Below are positions 6,094 to 6,191 of a stretch of 6,191 nt of DNA, in pieces. The notes beneath the pieces are model-generated. The model searched no databases. It was not told where the DNA came from and saw only the letters and a list, made by a program, of their open reading frames with translations. Position 1 is the first letter of the stretch. Every line of letters begins with the position of its first letter. Position numbers and translations under genes: made by a program. Origin of the DNA: Actinomycetota bacterium (GTDB lineage Bacteria; Actinomycetota; Actinomycetes; Nanopelagicales; Nanopelagicaceae); contig WLMP01000053.1 in NCBI GenBank assembly GCA_009700155.1, forward strand, positions 1 to 6,191. The letters run 5' to 3'.

Positions 6094-6191
6094 AAAAGTT
6101 ACTATCTACTCAAGAACTGGATGTCATTTGTGCGAGATTGCAATAGACAAGGTTAAATCTGTAAAAAATGAATTTAACTTCGATCTACAAA
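6089..6191 (+). CDS. Glutaredoxin-like (thioredoxin-fold) protein, N-terminal part (truncated by window edge)
   Basis: The first 34 residues are visible before the right edge. They start with MKKVTIYSRTGCHLC: a first beta strand (KVTIYSR) leading directly to a CxxC redox site, C12-H-L-C15, at the head of a helix (EIAIDKVKSV). This is the standard opening of the short glutaredoxin-like proteins (DUF836 type, about 80-100 aa) of actinobacteria. Such proteins act as thiol-disulfide oxidoreductases in the cytoplasm, although their partners are mostly not known. In streptomycetes and mycobacteria a similar gene lies near proC and bS22 and ahead of hemA (with rex in streptomycetes), which agrees with the order here. 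It diverges from the peptidase gene across 76 bp. The C-terminal half is outside the window, so family membership beyond the fold is not certain. Confidence 0.85.
   Translation, partial: MKKVTIYSRTGCHLCEIAIDKVKSVKNEFNFDLQ

Overview
The window is AT-rich bacterial DNA that most likely comes from a low-GC, streamlined actinobacterium such as the freshwater acI/Nanopelagicales group. The phylum call rests mainly on a 32-residue ribosomal protein, bS22, that is typical of Actinomycetota and lies downstream of proC, as it does in mycobacteria and streptomycetes. The lineage call within the phylum is inference from base composition, compact spacing and apparently leaderless promoters.

Layout. Positions 1-1438 are on the minus strand: a cysteine-rich protein of unknown function (581-1438) followed by the 5' part of radA (1-554, running off the left edge). 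A 56-bp divergent spacer leads to a plus-strand unit: proC (1495-2307), a Sec-exported beta-propeller-like protein that starts inside the proC stop codon (2304-3527), and the bS22 gene (3565-3663). A large exported metallopeptidase-like protein (3667-6012, minus) meets bS22 head-on with a 3-bp gap. A perfect hairpin plus T-tract that should end the plus-strand transcript lies inside its last codons. A 76-bp divergent spacer with nested inverted repeats separates it from the start of a glutaredoxin-like gene (6089 to the right edge).

How the parts fit. proC, bS22 and the glutaredoxin-like gene belong to a neighbourhood known in other Actinomycetota (proC, a small DNA-binding protein, bS22, then a glutaredoxin-like gene before rex/hemA). 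Here two exported proteins occupy that block: the propeller protein between proC and bS22, and the peptidase between bS22 and the glutaredoxin-like gene. Genes inside the transcription unit have good Shine-Dalgarno sites. Three first-in-line genes (radA, proC, peptidase) instead have a TANNNT -10 hexamer exactly 6 nt before ATG and no ribosome site, which fits leaderless mRNAs.

There is no gene-free stretch over 300 bases. I saw no tRNA, rRNA, CRISPR array, insertion sequence or phage gene. No clearly new multi-gene system is evident; the best leads are the two exported proteins, the unknown cysteine-rich protein and the promoter/terminator architecture.
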